64,000 nt of DNA, taken from Paraburkholderia caffeinilytica (GTDB taxonomy: Bacteria > Pseudomonadota > Gammaproteobacteria > Burkholderiales > Burkholderiaceae). The stretch lies in assembly GCF_003368325.1 (NCBI RefSeq), contig NZ_CP031466.1, positions 3,224,001 through 3,288,000 of the forward strand. The letters run 5' to 3'. Below the pieces are notes generated by a model. The model had not been told where the DNA came from, did no database searches, and saw only the letters and a program-made list of their open reading frames with translations. Below are positions 53,610 to 63,119 of the stretch, in pieces. Positions within the stretch are counted from its first letter, which is position 1, and every line of letters starts with the position of its first letter. Position numbers and translations under genes: made by a program.

Positions 53610-54830
53610 TTAGCTATGGGCGGCCGACGTAGCGGCCGCAGTGGCGGGCGCACCCGATGAGGCAGGCGACTCGACCGGCTTCACGACGCCGCCCGCACGC
53701 GCTTTCTGCGATCCGGCGACGATCACGCGATCGCCCGCCTTGAGGCCGCTCGTGACGAGCCAGTCGGCGCCCGAAGCGGTGTCCGCCGTGACGGGCGTTT
53801 GCGTGACCTTGTTGTCGGCCCCGACTGTCAGCACGCTCGCCGAGCCGTCGGAGGCACGCGAGACCGCGAGCTGCGGCACCGTGATCGCCTGCTGGTTCAC
53901 CCCCTCTTCGAGCCGGGCACGCACGAACATGCCGGGCAGCAGCACGCCGTCCGGATTGGGGAACACGCAACGCAAGGTCACCGAACCGGTGGTGGCGTCG
54001 ACGGTGATATCGGAAAACAGCAGCTTGCCAGGCTGTGTGTACGTGCTGCCGTCCTCCATCACGAGATGAACGACCGCGCCGTCCCGGCCCGCCTGCTGTA
54101 ACCGGCCACTGGCGAATTCTTTCTGCAGCCGCAACCAGTCGGCGGAAGAGCGCGTGACGTCGAGATACATCTCGGCCGTCGCCTGGACCGTCGCGAGCGC
54201 GGTGGTTTGCTCCGCGGTGACGAGCGCGCCCTCGGTCACGCTCGATTTGCCGATCCGTCCCGCGATGGGCGCGACGACCTTCGTGTAGCCGAGATTGATC
54301 GCGGCGGTCTTCAAGGCGGCACGGTCGGCGACCACGTCGGCCTTCGCTTCCGCCAGCGAGGCGACGGCGTCGTCGTAGTCCTGCTTGCTCACGCCTTCGA
54401 TCTTCGAGAGTTCGGCATAGCGGGTGGCCTTGGTCTGCGCGGCGCTCGCGGTCGCCTCGGCTTTGGCGAGCGTGCCGACGGCCTGGTCGTACGTTGCCTG
54501 GTAGCTGGACGGGTCGATCTGGTAGAGCACGGCGCCGGCTGCGACCAGTGCGCCTTCCGTAAAGAGACGCTTTCTGACGATGCCTTCGACCTGCGGCCTG
54601 ACCTCGGCAACGCGGATCGCCGACAGTCGCCCGGACAATTCGGTACTCGACACCACGGTGTGCGGCACGATCGTTTGGACGCCTACTTCGGGAACGGTTT
54701 GTGGCGGTCCATGAGGCGCCTGGTCGCCACAACCTGCCAGCAAAAACGTGGCGGTGGCGACAGCGGCGGCAAGATAGGTGAATCTCGGTGCGCGCGGAGA
54801 AGGTCCGGACGCGGCAGGGTTATTCGGCAT
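53610..54830 (-). CDS. RND efflux periplasmic adaptor (membrane fusion protein)
   Basis: A 406-residue AcrA/MexA-type lipoprotein: signal peptide with lipobox LAGC, then VRPQVEGIVRKRLFTEGALV (lipoyl half), an alpha hairpin (YAELSKIEGVSKQDYDDAVA), the second lipoyl half (IAGRIGKSSVTEGALV), beta-barrel and a membrane-proximal domain. It links the inner-membrane pump to the OprM-like channel. It is the first gene of the efflux operon. The ATG at 54830 (MPNNPAAS) is preferred over an upstream GTG at 54953, which would put a hydrophilic stretch before the signal. Confidence 0.92.
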   Translation of the reverse strand: MPNNPAASGPSPRAPRFTYLAAAVATATFLLAGCGDQAPHGPPQTVPEVGVQTIVPHTVVSSTELSGRLSAIRVAEVRPQVEGIVRKRLFTEGALVAAGAVLYQIDPSSYQATYDQAVGTLAKAEATASAAQTKATRYAELSKIEGVSKQDYDDAVASLAEAKADVVADRAALKTAAINLGYTKVVAPIAGRIGKSSVTEGALVTAEQTTALATVQATAEMYLDVTRSSADWLRLQKEFASGRLQQAGRDGAVVHLVMEDGSTYTQPGKLLFSDITVDATTGSVTLRCVFPNPDGVLLPGMFVRARLEEGVNQQAITVPQLAVSRASDGSASVLTVGADNKVTQTPVTADTASGADWLVTSGLKAGDRVIVAGSQKARAGGVVKPVESPASSGAPATAAATSAAHS

Positions 54831-55282
54831 GCTGTGGGCATCCTTCGACTCAATTCGACAAAGGGCCGTCTGGCATGCGTTGGTCGCTAAAGCGGGGCGA
54901 GTGAAAACGTATCGGCTGACCACGCGCTTGAATCTGCACGCAAACCAACACACTGGGCCCGGAGGAAACCGCGTAACGCCGCCAGCGGCGAGAGGTGGCC
55001 CAGCATAGTGAGCGGCGTCTTACGGTGGCTTAGGCAAGGATTACGAGTTGTAACGAAGCGCGTGATGTTGCGATGCGTCGGGCCGTATGACGCCCACCGG
55101 CATGGGTTGCGGCAGGGACTGATTCACGCAGCCGGATAGAACCCAAGGTAGCTACCGTAATAAACTGTAAGCGGGTATAAGAACCCGAAACCGCTGCCAC
55201 CGCGCGATTCGCTATATTGCGACGTACGAAAGGCGCACGGCCGCGCCGTCCGTCAATTGTCCTCATCGATCAAGGGCCAGCC
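54831..55282. other. divergent control region, efflux operon / two-component system
   Basis: The spacer is about 450 bp. It contains a 10-bp palindrome GGTAGCTACC (55147-55156) and nearby GTAAnnnn-type direct elements (TTGTAACG near 55048, CTGTAAGCGGGT near 55166). These are plausible sites for the OmpR-type regulator, but no consensus is known here. No gene is supported; the frames are GC-biased shadows. Confidence 0.35.
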
Positions 55283-56023
55283 ATGTCAGACACGCCCATC
55301 CAGGTTTTACTGGTCGACGACGACGCCGACCTTCGTGACCTGCTCAGAACCTTCTTTCAACAACGCGGCATCGAAATGTCCGTGCTGCACGACGCGAACC
55401 ATCTGGCACGCCGGCTGGAACGCGAGCGGCCGTCGATCATCGTGCTCGATCTGATGATGCCGGGCGTCGACGGACTCACCGCGCTCAGGCAATTGCGCGC
55501 GAACGGCGACACGATTCCCGTGATCATGCTGACCGCACGCGCGGACGGCGTGGATCGCGTGGTCGGTCTGGAGCTCGGCGCCGACGACTACCTCGGCAAG
55601 CCGTTCATGCCGCAGGAACTGCTCGCGCGCATTCATGCGGTGTTGCGCCGGCACGCGCAACCGGCGGTGTCTGCGGCAGCGACAGCCGAAAAGCGCGAAG
55701 CGCTGCGCTTCGGCCGCTTCCGGCTCGACTTCGCGAGGCGCACCCTGTTTCGCGATGACGAACCGCTCAAGCTGACCGGCGGCGAATACGCGCTGCTCGA
55801 AGTGCTTGCCACGCATCCCATGGAGACGCTGTCGCGCTCGAAGCTCGTCGATCTGCTGCACGGGCCGCACTCGGAAGTGACCGAACGCGGTATCGATGTA
55901 CCGGTGTGGCGCCTGCGCCGCCTGCTCGAAGACGACCCGGCGAATCCGCGCCGGATTCAGACCATACGCGGCATCGGCTACATGTTCGTGCCCGGCGGCA
56001 ATGACAATGAAGAATCCCTTTAA
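55283..56023 (+). CDS. OmpR-type response regulator of the efflux locus
   Basis: A 246-residue regulator. Receiver: LLVDDDAD (acidic triad), phospho-acceptor D56 in IIVLDLMMP, T in MLTARAD, K in YLGKPFMPQ. Winged helix in the C-terminal 100 residues (LLEVLATHPMETLSRSKLVD, PANPRRIQTIRGIGYMF). The ATG at 55283 (MSDTPIQV) is used. It overlaps the kinase gene start by about 17 nt, so the two are coupled. Divergent from the RND operon, it is its likely activator. Confidence 0.92.
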   Translation: MSDTPIQVLLVDDDADLRDLLRTFFQQRGIEMSVLHDANHLARRLERERPSIIVLDLMMPGVDGLTALRQLRANGDTIPVIMLTARADGVDRVVGLELGADDYLGKPFMPQELLARIHAVLRRHAQPAVSAAATAEKREALRFGRFRLDFARRTLFRDDEPLKLTGGEYALLEVLATHPMETLSRSKLVDLLHGPHSEVTERGIDVPVWRLRRLLEDDPANPRRIQTIRGIGYMFVPGGNDNEESL

Positions 56024-57254
56024 TACGCTGTTCGGCCGGCTCTCGTTGATGACGGTGAGTCTGATCGTGCTGGTGCACATCATCGGCATCGTCCTCGTGG
56101 ACCGTGACCGCGGCCAGATCGATACCCGTCATGCGCAGCGCGCTGTGCGCCTCGCGCTGCAGGCGAGGCAGGATGGCACGCTCACCGCCTCGCACATTGC
56201 GGAAACGCTCGGTGTGTCTTATGTCGACTCGCGAGACGCGATCCGGTATGGCTGTCCCGCGCCGTGCGAGAACACCTCGGGTCCGTTCGAATTCGACTTG
56301 CGCAAGAAGTTGCCGGCCGGCAGCCAGGTCGTTACCGACAGCGAGAACGGTACGGTCTGGGTCCATGACGCAGACGATCCCGGCTGGCTCAAGATGCAGA
56401 ACTCGACGCTGCCGGCGCGTCGCTTCTGGGGCGCATCGGCGACGATGCTGGTGCTGGCGGTGATCATCGCGCTGGTTGGCGCGTGGCAATTGCAGCGGCC
56501 ATTGCATCGGCTGGCACTCGCCGCGCGCGAGTTCCGCGTTGGCCATCGCGCGCCGGTCGTGGAGGCGAGCGGCCCGCGCGAGCTGAAAGAGCTGATCGGC
56601 GACTTCAATCAGATGGTGCATGAACTTGCGCAGGCCGAGCAGGAGCGCGCGGTGATGCTGGCCGGCGTGGCGCACGATCTGCGTGCGCCGATCACGCGCA
56701 TGCAGGTGCGCGCGGATCTGCTGCCGGATGAAGCGAACCGTCGCGGCTTCTTGCGGGACGCGGAATCGTTGTCGCGCATCGTCACGCAGTTTCTCGATTT
56801 CGCACGCGAGACGGCGGATACCTCGCCGAGCACGAGCGTCGACGCTCACTGTCGCCGGCACTATGGCGACAGTCTCGCGGACGATGCGCTCGTGCGCCTC
56901 GATCTGCAGGCCGGCGATGGCTTTGGGTTGCCGCTTGTCGACCTCGACCGGATCCTGACCAATCTGATCGAGAACGCGCTCACTTACGGTGAGCCGCCGG
57001 TGGAAATCTCGACGTCCCGCCGCGACGGCAAGTACACGCTCGAGGTGCGCGATCACGGCGGCGGTATTCCCAGCAGTCAGCTGGATCGCGCGCTGCAACC
57101 GTTCGTGCGGCTCGATGAAGCGCGTAGCGGCGATGCGCACTGCGGCTTGGGGCTCGCGATCGTGCGGCGTCTCGTGCGATACAACGGCGGCGCTTTTCAC
57201 GCCGATAACGCCGCCGATGGGGGTTTCGTGGTGACGCTTACGTTTCCCGCGTAG
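56007..57254 (+). CDS. sensor histidine kinase partner of the efflux regulator
   Basis: A 415-residue EnvZ/RisS-like kinase. Helix 1 is at ~12-32, then a periplasmic sensor of about 105 residues with a C-x3-C pair (YGCPAPCEN) and helix 2 at ~142-160. A HAMP segment follows, then HisKA with H223 in GVAHDLRAPITRM, N-box NLIENALTYGEPPVE, G1 DHGGGIP and a G2 box CGLGLAIVRRL. The start ATG at 56007 overlaps the regulator by 17 nt; an in-frame ATG at 56001 is also possible. The signal is unknown. Confidence 0.9.
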   Translation: MKNPFNTLFGRLSLMTVSLIVLVHIIGIVLVDRDRGQIDTRHAQRAVRLALQARQDGTLTASHIAETLGVSYVDSRDAIRYGCPAPCENTSGPFEFDLRKKLPAGSQVVTDSENGTVWVHDADDPGWLKMQNSTLPARRFWGASATMLVLAVIIALVGAWQLQRPLHRLALAAREFRVGHRAPVVEASGPRELKELIGDFNQMVHELAQAEQERAVMLAGVAHDLRAPITRMQVRADLLPDEANRRGFLRDAESLSRIVTQFLDFARETADTSPSTSVDAHCRRHYGDSLADDALVRLDLQAGDGFGLPLVDLDRILTNLIENALTYGEPPVEISTSRRDGKYTLEVRDHGGGIPSSQLDRALQPFVRLDEARSGDAHCGLGLAIVRRLVRYNGGAFHADNAADGGFVVTLTFPA

Positions 57255-57298
57255 TTGTCGGCCGGGTTATCGGCCTGGATTCTGGCCTGATTTCCGGC

Positions 57299-57475
57299 TC
57301 ATCCTCGAGCGGTGTTGTCAGGAACGACGATCGCACCGTGCGGTCCGCCGCCGGGACCACCTCCACCCCCACCTCCGCCCGGACCGCCCCCGCCCCAACC
57401 CGGAGGCCCCCACCAGCAGCCGCTCAACGTTGCGCTCAGTGCGGCCAGCGCCGCGATTGCCAACAGCTTCTTCAT
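57299..57475 (-). CDS. tiny glycine-rich lipoprotein (58 aa)
   Basis: A 58-residue lipoprotein. ATG at 57475 has GGAGAAAGC upstream. Signal sequence MKKLLAIAALAALSATLSGC gives lipobox LSGC (C20). The mature part begins WWGPPGW and is then almost all Gly and Pro (a run of eight Gly flanked by Pro), ending HGAIVVPDNTARG. It is probably anchored in the outer membrane. The function is unknown; glycine-rich lipoproteins of this size can be envelope structural or stress proteins. It is convergent with the kinase gene. Confidence 0.72.
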   Translation of the reverse strand: MKKLLAIAALAALSATLSGCWWGPPGWGGGGPGGGGGGGGPGGGPHGAIVVPDNTARG

Positions 57476-57818
57476 GCTTTCTCCATCGATAGATCTTCAG
57501 TGACGCAAAGTCGTTGCTCGAGCGGCGACGACACGCGTTATCCGCAACTTATCAACCCGCGCGAGATCATGTTTTACGAGAGAGTTACAAGATGGCGACG
57601 GCGTGGCCGCTTCTGCTGCACTAGGGCTTTGGTGTACATCGCCGTACGGCGCAGGTCACACGGCTTTTGCGGCGTGGCGCGGAGCAAGATGTCGCGCTCA
57701 CGCTTTGTTCGTATATGGAAGAGGATGTAAGGAGATGAGTGGGTTCGGTCGTGCATCGACGCGCGACAGGGTGAGATTTGGAGCGCTCGCCGCATCACCG
57801 TCCGCGACCATGACGTGG

Positions 57819-57966
57819 ACTCCCTGGAAATCCTCACCTTATTCCAGGTGCGCGTCCAGCATGGTGATTCTTCACCGTCTGGAATCGCTCACCCTTGCAG
57901 GCCGTCTCCTGGAATTCCTCACCATTGGTCGAGGTGGTCCCGTCTCCTGGAATTCCTCACCGTTCC
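57819..57966 (+). ncRNA. anti-Shine-Dalgarno hairpin array, four units
   Basis: Units start at 57819, 57876, 57904 and 57942. The first (ACTCCCTGGAAATCCTCACC) has a 7-bp stem, CCTGGAA (57823-57829) with TTCCAGG (57842-57848), and a 12-nt loop containing CCTCACC. The last two share TCTCCTGGAATTCCTCACC. The array ends next to the opposite-strand aldolase stop codon. The remainder of 57476-57818 has no gene; a possible degenerate minus-strand unit lies near 57770. Confidence 0.6.
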
Positions 57967-58752
57967 TCACTGCTCGATGAACTCGCGAGCGAGCTTGCGC
58001 GCCGCGTTCGCGAACATGAGGATGTCCACGCCGGTTGCGACGAAGGTGCATCCAAGCTCGAGATAGCGCCGGGCAAGCACCGGGTCCGAGGTCAACGTGC
58101 CGGCCGCCTTGCCTGAAGCGACGATGGTGCGCATTGCGGCTTCAATTGCATTCTGCACTTCCGGATGGCCGGGCTTGCCGCGATGGCCCATCGACGCGGC
58201 CAGATCCGCCGGCCCGATGAATACGCCATCCACGCCGTCAACCGCGCAGATCGCTTCGAGATTGTCGAGCGCTGCGACCGTCTCCGCCTGCACGAGCAGG
58301 CAGATTTCACTGTCCGCGATATCCAGATAGTCGGTTCGCAAGCTCCAGCGCGACGCACGTCCCACCGCGCTGCCCACACCGCGAATTCCATGGGGCGGAT
58401 AGCGTACGGCGGCCACGCACGCGCGGGCCTGATCCGCGGTATCGATCATCGGAATGAGGAGGTTGCGTGCGCCGATATCGAGCAAGCGCTTGAGCAGCGC
58501 CGGATCGTCGTTCACGGGCCGCACGACGGCTTCGGCGGAATACGGGGCGACCGCCTGCAACTGCGCAAGAATGCTGCGCACGTCGTTCGGCGCGTGCTCG
58601 GCGTCGATCAACAGCCACTCGAAGCCGGCCGTCGCGCTGACTTCGGCCAGGTAGGCATCGGCCATCGAAAGCCAGAAGCCAATCTGGCGTTGGCCGTTTG
58701 CAAGCGCCGCCTTGAATGGATTAAGCCCTGACATCGACGTTGCGTTCATCAC
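57967..58752 (-). CDS. HpcH/HpaI family aldolase
   Basis: A 261-residue class II (metal-dependent) aldolase. Signature segments are [11 protein letters not shown], the [12 protein letters not shown] loop and [16 protein letters not shown] (metal-binding region). The sequence is nearer HpaI ([10 protein letters not shown]) than GarL but the family is promiscuous. With the UxaA/GarD-like dehydratase and MFS carrier upstream, it probably cleaves a 2-keto-3-deoxy aldarate to pyruvate plus an aldehyde acid. It overlaps the MFS gene end by 32 nt. The GTG at 58752 has GGAGG upstream; ATG at 58749 is equally possible. Confidence 0.88.
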   Translation of the reverse strand: MMNATSMSGLNPFKAALANGQRQIGFWLSMADAYLAEVSATAGFEWLLIDAEHAPNDVRSILAQLQAVAPYSAEAVVRPVNDDPALLKRLLDIGARNLLIPMIDTADQARACVAAVRYPPHGIRGVGSAVGRASRWSLRTDYLDIADSEICLLVQAETVAALDNLEAICAVDGVDGVFIGPADLAASMGHRGKPGHPEVQNAIEAAMRTIVASGKAAGTLTSDPVLARRYLELGCTFVATGVDILMFANAARKLAREFIEQ

Positions 58753-60070
58753 GATTTCTAGCCTCCATGGGGACTTGATTGAATTGAATGGGCTCCACCT
58801 TTCCCAGCAGGAACAGGTAGTTGAGGATCGCGATCACGATCAGCGCCGACGAGAACAGCAGCGCGGGAATGAAAGAACCGGTCGAGCCGACGATCGCGCC
58901 CGTGACGATCGGACCGACCACGCCGCCCATGTTGGAGACGGTGTTCTGGATTCCCGCAACCCGCGAGACCATATTCCCCGGCGCGACATCGCCCGGCAGC
59001 GCCCAGACCTGGGATGCGGCGACGGTCGTGCCCGACTTCGCGACGCAGAGCAACGCGACGGCCACGAGCGGAGAAGTGGCGAACGCTGCGAGTCCGATGC
59101 TTGATGCCATCGCCAGGCCGACAACGAGAAACAGCTTGCGGGTCGCGGTGAGCGACAGCCTTCCGGAGGCATACACACGATCGGAGGCCCAGCCCGCGAA
59201 TACCTCGACGATCATCGAAAGAACGAGCGGTAGCGAAGCCATGAAGCCCATCTCCATCAGGCTCATGCCGCGCTCCTTGACGAGATACGTCGGCAGCCAG
59301 GTGATGAAGAAGTACGAGTTGTAGTTGATCATGAAGAAGCCGATACACATGGCCCAGATGTTCCGATGCGCGAACAGTCTGTGCCAGGGGACATCGGCGG
59401 CCGTGCTCACGCCGTTGGAGCGCGACGCCGCTTCGCCATCGCGGATGTGAGCAAGCTCGGCCGCATTCACGCGCCGGTGATCGGCCGGCGAATTCTTGAA
59501 CGCCAACACCCAGACGGCGCACCAGACGAGGCCCAGCGCACCGGTGATCGCAAAGGTGACCTTCCAGTCGAACGTCGCCAGCAGCCAGGCGATCAGCGGC
59601 AGCGCGACCGCGCCCCCAAGCTTCGACCCGCTATCGAAGATGCCCGCCACCGTCGCGCGTTCCTTGCGCGGAAACCATCGCGAGGCGATGCCCGCGTTAC
59701 TGGGATACGCGCCCGCCTCGCCGATGCCCAGCATGACCCGCAGAGCCACGAGAGACTTGAAGCCGGTGGCGAGTCCGGTGACGGCCGTCGCAAGCGACCA
59801 CCAGAACACGGCCGCACCCAGCACGATCTTCTGTCCGAAGCGATCGGCGAGCATGCCGGCAGGCAATTGCAGCAACGCATACGACCAGAAGAACGCCGAC
59901 ATCACGATGCCCATCTCCATCGCGCTGAGATGGAACTCCGACTGAAGATGCGGGGCCGCGGCGGACAGCACCGTCCGATCGATATAGTTGATGGCGATGG
60001 CTGACCACATCAGACCGGCCACCAGCCAGCGCACTTTGCTGCGTGGCTCGTGTTGCAAGGCTTGGTTCAA
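58721..60070 (-). CDS. MFS transporter, ACS family (aldarate/uronate-type)
   Basis: A 449-residue 12-helix carrier, with [16 protein letters not shown] in helix 1, [41 protein letters not shown] and [11 protein letters not shown]. These are typical of glucarate/galactarate/galactonate symporters (GarP/GudP-like, similar length). Operon partners are a dehydratase 40 bp upstream and an aldolase overlapping its end, so it probably imports galactarate, glucarate or a related acid. Control is by the divergent LacI protein. Confidence 0.88.
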   Translation of the reverse strand: MNQALQHEPRSKVRWLVAGLMWSAIAINYIDRTVLSAAAPHLQSEFHLSAMEMGIVMSAFFWSYALLQLPAGMLADRFGQKIVLGAAVFWWSLATAVTGLATGFKSLVALRVMLGIGEAGAYPSNAGIASRWFPRKERATVAGIFDSGSKLGGAVALPLIAWLLATFDWKVTFAITGALGLVWCAVWVLAFKNSPADHRRVNAAELAHIRDGEAASRSNGVSTAADVPWHRLFAHRNIWAMCIGFFMINYNSYFFITWLPTYLVKERGMSLMEMGFMASLPLVLSMIVEVFAGWASDRVYASGRLSLTATRKLFLVVGLAMASSIGLAAFATSPLVAVALLCVAKSGTTVAASQVWALPGDVAPGNMVSRVAGIQNTVSNMGGVVGPIVTGAIVGSTGSFIPALLFSSALIVIAILNYLFLLGKVEPIQFNQVPMEARNRDERNVDVRA

Positions 60071-60109
60071 TCTCTGTCTCCGCTTTTTTTGTAGGAATGA
60101 GGTGGTGTT

Positions 60110-61657
60110 TCAGCTCACGATACCCATATGCCAGGGCACGAATTCGTGGTCGCCCAGCCCGAGCAGTTCACTGCGGGTGCGCTCACCAGAGGCGGCCCGG
60201 AGGATGTGTTCGAAGACATCCCTCCCCATCTCCTCGACTGACCGCTCTCCGTCAAGGACCCGTCCGCAGTTGATGTCCATGTCGTCGCGCAGCCGCTCGA
60301 ACATCGGCGTGTTGCTCGCGAGCTTGAGGGTGGGCGCCGGCTTCGAGCCGAACATGGAACCGCGGCCGGTCGTGAAGCAGATCAGGTTTGCGCCGCTTGC
60401 AATCTGCCCCGTCACCGCGACGGGATCGTAGCCGGGCGAATCCATGAAGACGAAGCCGGCCCGGTCGATCGGCTCAGCATATTCATAGACGGCCTGCAGC
60501 GGCGTCGTGCCGCCTTTCATCGCCGATCCGAGCGACTTTTCGAAAATGTTGGCGAGTCCGCCCTTCTGATTACCCGGCCCGACGACGCCGTTGAACTGAC
60601 CGTTGTGGCCGCGCGTGTAGCGCTCCCACCACGCGAGCCGGTCGAGCAGTTTCTGACCGACCTCCGGTGTCACCGCGCGGCGCGTCAGCATATATTCGAC
60701 GCCGTGAATTTCAGGGGTTTCGGAAAGAATGGCCGTGCCGCCATGGCGTACCAGAAGGTCCATGGCCGCGCCCAGAGCCGGATTGGCCGTGATGCCCGAA
60801 AAGCCGTCGGAGCCGCCACATTCCAGACCGATTTTAAGGTGGCTCGCCGGCACCGGGCGGCGTTCGATGTCGTTAGCCGACGGCAGCATCTTCTGTATGG
60901 CAGCGATCCCCGCATCGATCGTTGCCCGGGTGCCGCCTTCGTCCTGCATCACCAACGCGTGGACCGACGGACCGGCACGCAGTCCTTGTGAATCGAGCAG
61001 ATCGCCCACCTGATTGCGCTCGCAGCCCAGCCCGACGATCAGCACGCCGGCAAGATTGGGATGGCGCGCATAGCCGGCGAGCGTCCGGCGCAGGACGTCG
61101 AAGTGCTCGCTGGGCGAGGACATCCCGCAGCCGCTCGTCTGCGCGAACGCGACCACACCGTCGACATTCGGATAGGGCGCGAGCCGCTCCGGCGTAAACC
61201 AGGCGGCAATATTCTTGATAACGGTCGACGAACAGTTGACCGATGCCAGGATCCCGATGAAGTTGCGCGTCGCAACCCGTCCATCGGGACGAACAATACC
61301 GTTGAATGTTGCCCGTTCAGCTTCTGCAACGTACTCGACCGGACGCACATCGAGGCAGAAGCCCGGATCGCGGTCGAAATCGATCAGTTCGACGTTGTGA
61401 GTGTGGACGTGATCGCCAGCCTCGATGTCGCGGGCCGCAAGACCGATGACGGTGTCGTACTTACGGATCGGCGCACCCCGCGGAATGCGGCAGGCGGCAA
61501 CTTTGTGGCCTGCGGCGACCTGCGCGCGCAGGCGGATCGCCGTGTCTCCGATGCACAATTGCTGTCCGATCGACAGCGATTCTCGCGCGATCAGTACGTT
61601 GTCCGCGGCGTTGAGCCGGATCAGCGGCTCGCTCAACACCGTACCAGCCTGCGACAT
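60110..61657 (-). CDS. UxaA/GarD family altronate-galactarate-type dehydratase
   Basis: A 515-residue dehydratase. N-terminal SAF-like domain with GHKVAACRIPRGAPIRKYD, then the large catalytic domain (DGRVATRNFIGILASVNCSS, FAQTSGCGMSSPSEH, GLGCERNQ, LECGGSDGFSGITANP). Length is nearer E. coli GarD (galactarate dehydratase) than UxaA. It dehydrates a hexarate or hexonate to a 2-keto-3-deoxy acid, using iron or manganese. The ATG at 61657 has an AGGAGA site. It is the first gene of the operon with MFS and aldolase and is divergent from the LacI regulator. Confidence 0.87.
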   Translation of the reverse strand: MSQAGTVLSEPLIRLNAADNVLIARESLSIGQQLCIGDTAIRLRAQVAAGHKVAACRIPRGAPIRKYDTVIGLAARDIEAGDHVHTHNVELIDFDRDPGFCLDVRPVEYVAEAERATFNGIVRPDGRVATRNFIGILASVNCSSTVIKNIAAWFTPERLAPYPNVDGVVAFAQTSGCGMSSPSEHFDVLRRTLAGYARHPNLAGVLIVGLGCERNQVGDLLDSQGLRAGPSVHALVMQDEGGTRATIDAGIAAIQKMLPSANDIERRPVPASHLKIGLECGGSDGFSGITANPALGAAMDLLVRHGGTAILSETPEIHGVEYMLTRRAVTPEVGQKLLDRLAWWERYTRGHNGQFNGVVGPGNQKGGLANIFEKSLGSAMKGGTTPLQAVYEYAEPIDRAGFVFMDSPGYDPVAVTGQIASGANLICFTTGRGSMFGSKPAPTLKLASNTPMFERLRDDMDINCGRVLDGERSVEEMGRDVFEHILRAASGERTRSELLGLGDHEFVPWHMGIVS

Positions 61658-61726
61658 GATGCTCTCCTGTCTCTCAAGTCCGTGGCGCACGCACTCGGTT
61701 CGCGCCAATCGCCTTTCTTCTAATTG

Positions 61727-61755
61727 ATGTTACCGGTTCATGTAACCGGTAACAT
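61727..61755. promoter_or_regulatory. 29-bp perfect palindrome, LacI/GntR-type operator
   Basis: ATGTTACCGGTT (61727-61738) and AACCGGTAACAT (61744-61755) are perfect inverted arms around CATGT. The right part, ATGTAACCGGTAACAT, matches the E. coli GntR consensus ATGTTACCGGTAACAT at 15 of 16 bases as I recall it. It lies in the spacer between the divergent dehydratase operon and the LacI gene. Confidence 0.75.
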
Positions 61756-61823
61756 AGGACGCATGGTAGTATGCTTTTGCGATAATCGCCAGCAACTTTT
61801 TTCGGGCCTGAGTCATCAACGTC

Positions 61824-62885
61824 GTGAGCAAACCGCCTACTTCCCTGCTTGCCCCTGTCGAACGAAGTGCCTCGCGGCGTGCCCGCAAGAATTCCGGCCG
61901 CGTGACGCTGAGCGATCTGGCGGCGCTCGTCGGCGTAACGAAGGTGACCGTCTCACGCGCACTGAATACGCCGGAACTGGTTTCGGTCGATACGCTGGAG
62001 CGCGTCCAGGCGGCCGTCCGGCAAACCGGGTATACGCCCGATCTCATCGCCGGTTCGCTGGCGTCGACTCGCAGCTATCTCATCGTCGCCTTGATTCCCG
62101 CGATGGCCGGGAGCGTGTTTCAGGAAACCGTCGGCGCCCTGACGACCGAGCTTGCCGCGTCGGGCTACCAATTGCTGATCGGGCAAAGCGGATACGACGA
62201 ATCGCGCGAGGACGCCCTGCTCGATGCGGTGATCGGCCGCCGGCCCGCCGGCATCGTACTGACCGGCGTCGTTCATTCCCAGAGCGCGAGGCAAAAGCTG
62301 CGCGCGTGCGGCATTCCCGTTGTCGAAACCTGGGACCTGACACGCGAGCCCATCGACATGCTGGTCGGGTTTTCTCACGAGCACGTTGGGAAGGCCGCTG
62401 CGGATTTTCTGAAGACGCGTGGCGTGCGGCGGCCCGCGGTCGTCACACCGAGCGACCGGCGCGCGCAGGCCCGCACCAAGGCGTTCCTCAAAGCGTTCGG
62501 AAACGGCAAGACAATCTCCACCGTCCCCGTCGTGACGGTCGAGTCACCCGCGAATCTGGGTGACGGGCGACGGGCGCTGAAAGGCTTGCTCGACACACAC
62601 GCCGATATCGACGCCGTTTTTTGCGGCGCGGATATTCTGGCGCTGGGCGTGTTGATGGAAGCGGAGTACCGGGATATCGCCGTGCCGGAGCAGTTGCGGG
62701 TGATTGGCTACGGCGATCAGAATTTTGCGAAAGACACCACACCGCCGTTGTCGACCATGAGAGTCGACGGCACGAGAATCGGAACGCTTGCGGCGACCAT
62801 GCTGGTCGACCGCATTGAAAACCGCGCTAGCGGCGAACAGATTGTCGATGTCGGGTTCAGTCTGATCGAGCGGGAAAGCACGTAG
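61824..62885 (+). CDS. LacI family transcriptional regulator (GntR-like)
   Basis: A 353-residue repressor. Helix-turn-helix VTLSDLAALVGVTKVTVSRALN lies at residues ~27-48, with the hinge helix at ~62-80 (YTPDLIAGSLAS). The C-terminal periplasmic-binding-like domain (LIVALIPAMAGSVFQETV, GIVLTGVVHS, AVFCGADILALGVLMEA, RVIGYGD) binds a sugar or sugar acid. It resembles gluconate-type LacI regulators, and the nearby palindrome resembles the GntR operator. GTG start at 61824. It is divergent from the aldarate operon, its likely target. Confidence 0.9.
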   Translation: MSKPPTSLLAPVERSASRRARKNSGRVTLSDLAALVGVTKVTVSRALNTPELVSVDTLERVQAAVRQTGYTPDLIAGSLASTRSYLIVALIPAMAGSVFQETVGALTTELAASGYQLLIGQSGYDESREDALLDAVIGRRPAGIVLTGVVHSQSARQKLRACGIPVVETWDLTREPIDMLVGFSHEHVGKAAADFLKTRGVRRPAVVTPSDRRAQARTKAFLKAFGNGKTISTVPVVTVESPANLGDGRRALKGLLDTHADIDAVFCGADILALGVLMEAEYRDIAVPEQLRVIGYGDQNFAKDTTPPLSTMRVDGTRIGTLAATMLVDRIENRASGEQIVDVGFSLIEREST

Positions 62886-62970
62886 CGTCGTCGTGCTCTG
62901 TTAGCTCTGTCGGCGCAACGGAATAATCCGCTGCGATTCCGCCGTTCGAACCGTCGGCGGCCGTGACGAA

Positions 62971-63082
62971 GACTCCCTGGAAATCCTCACCTTGTTTCAG
63001 GTGCGGACTCAATGCGGCGATTGCTCACCTCCTGGAATCGCTCACCTTTGGCGAACGCTCTCCTGGAACACCTCACCTCTCG
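62971..63082 (+). ncRNA. anti-Shine-Dalgarno hairpin array, three to four units
   Basis: The first unit (62971) is GACTCCCTGGAAATCCTCAC followed by C; CCTGGAA (62976-62982) pairs with TTTCAGG (62995-63001, one G-U) around a 12-nt loop. Further units follow near 63021-63052 (TTGCTCACCTCCTGGAATCG then CTCACCTTTGG) and 63058 (CTCTCCTGGAACACCTCACC). The segment TCACCTCCT is identical to the 16S rRNA 3' end. The first two-thirds are homologous to the 57.8-kb array. It lies between the LacI and LysR genes. Confidence 0.6.
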
Positions 63083-63119
63083 ATGCGAATCAACATCGAC
63101 AGCGCGTCGTGGCCCGCGG

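Noticed and set aside
57312-57503. Plus-strand Pro-rich 63-residue frame
   Set aside because: It is the antisense of the Gly-rich lipoprotein gene, which has a signal peptide, lipobox and ribosome-binding site on the minus strand.
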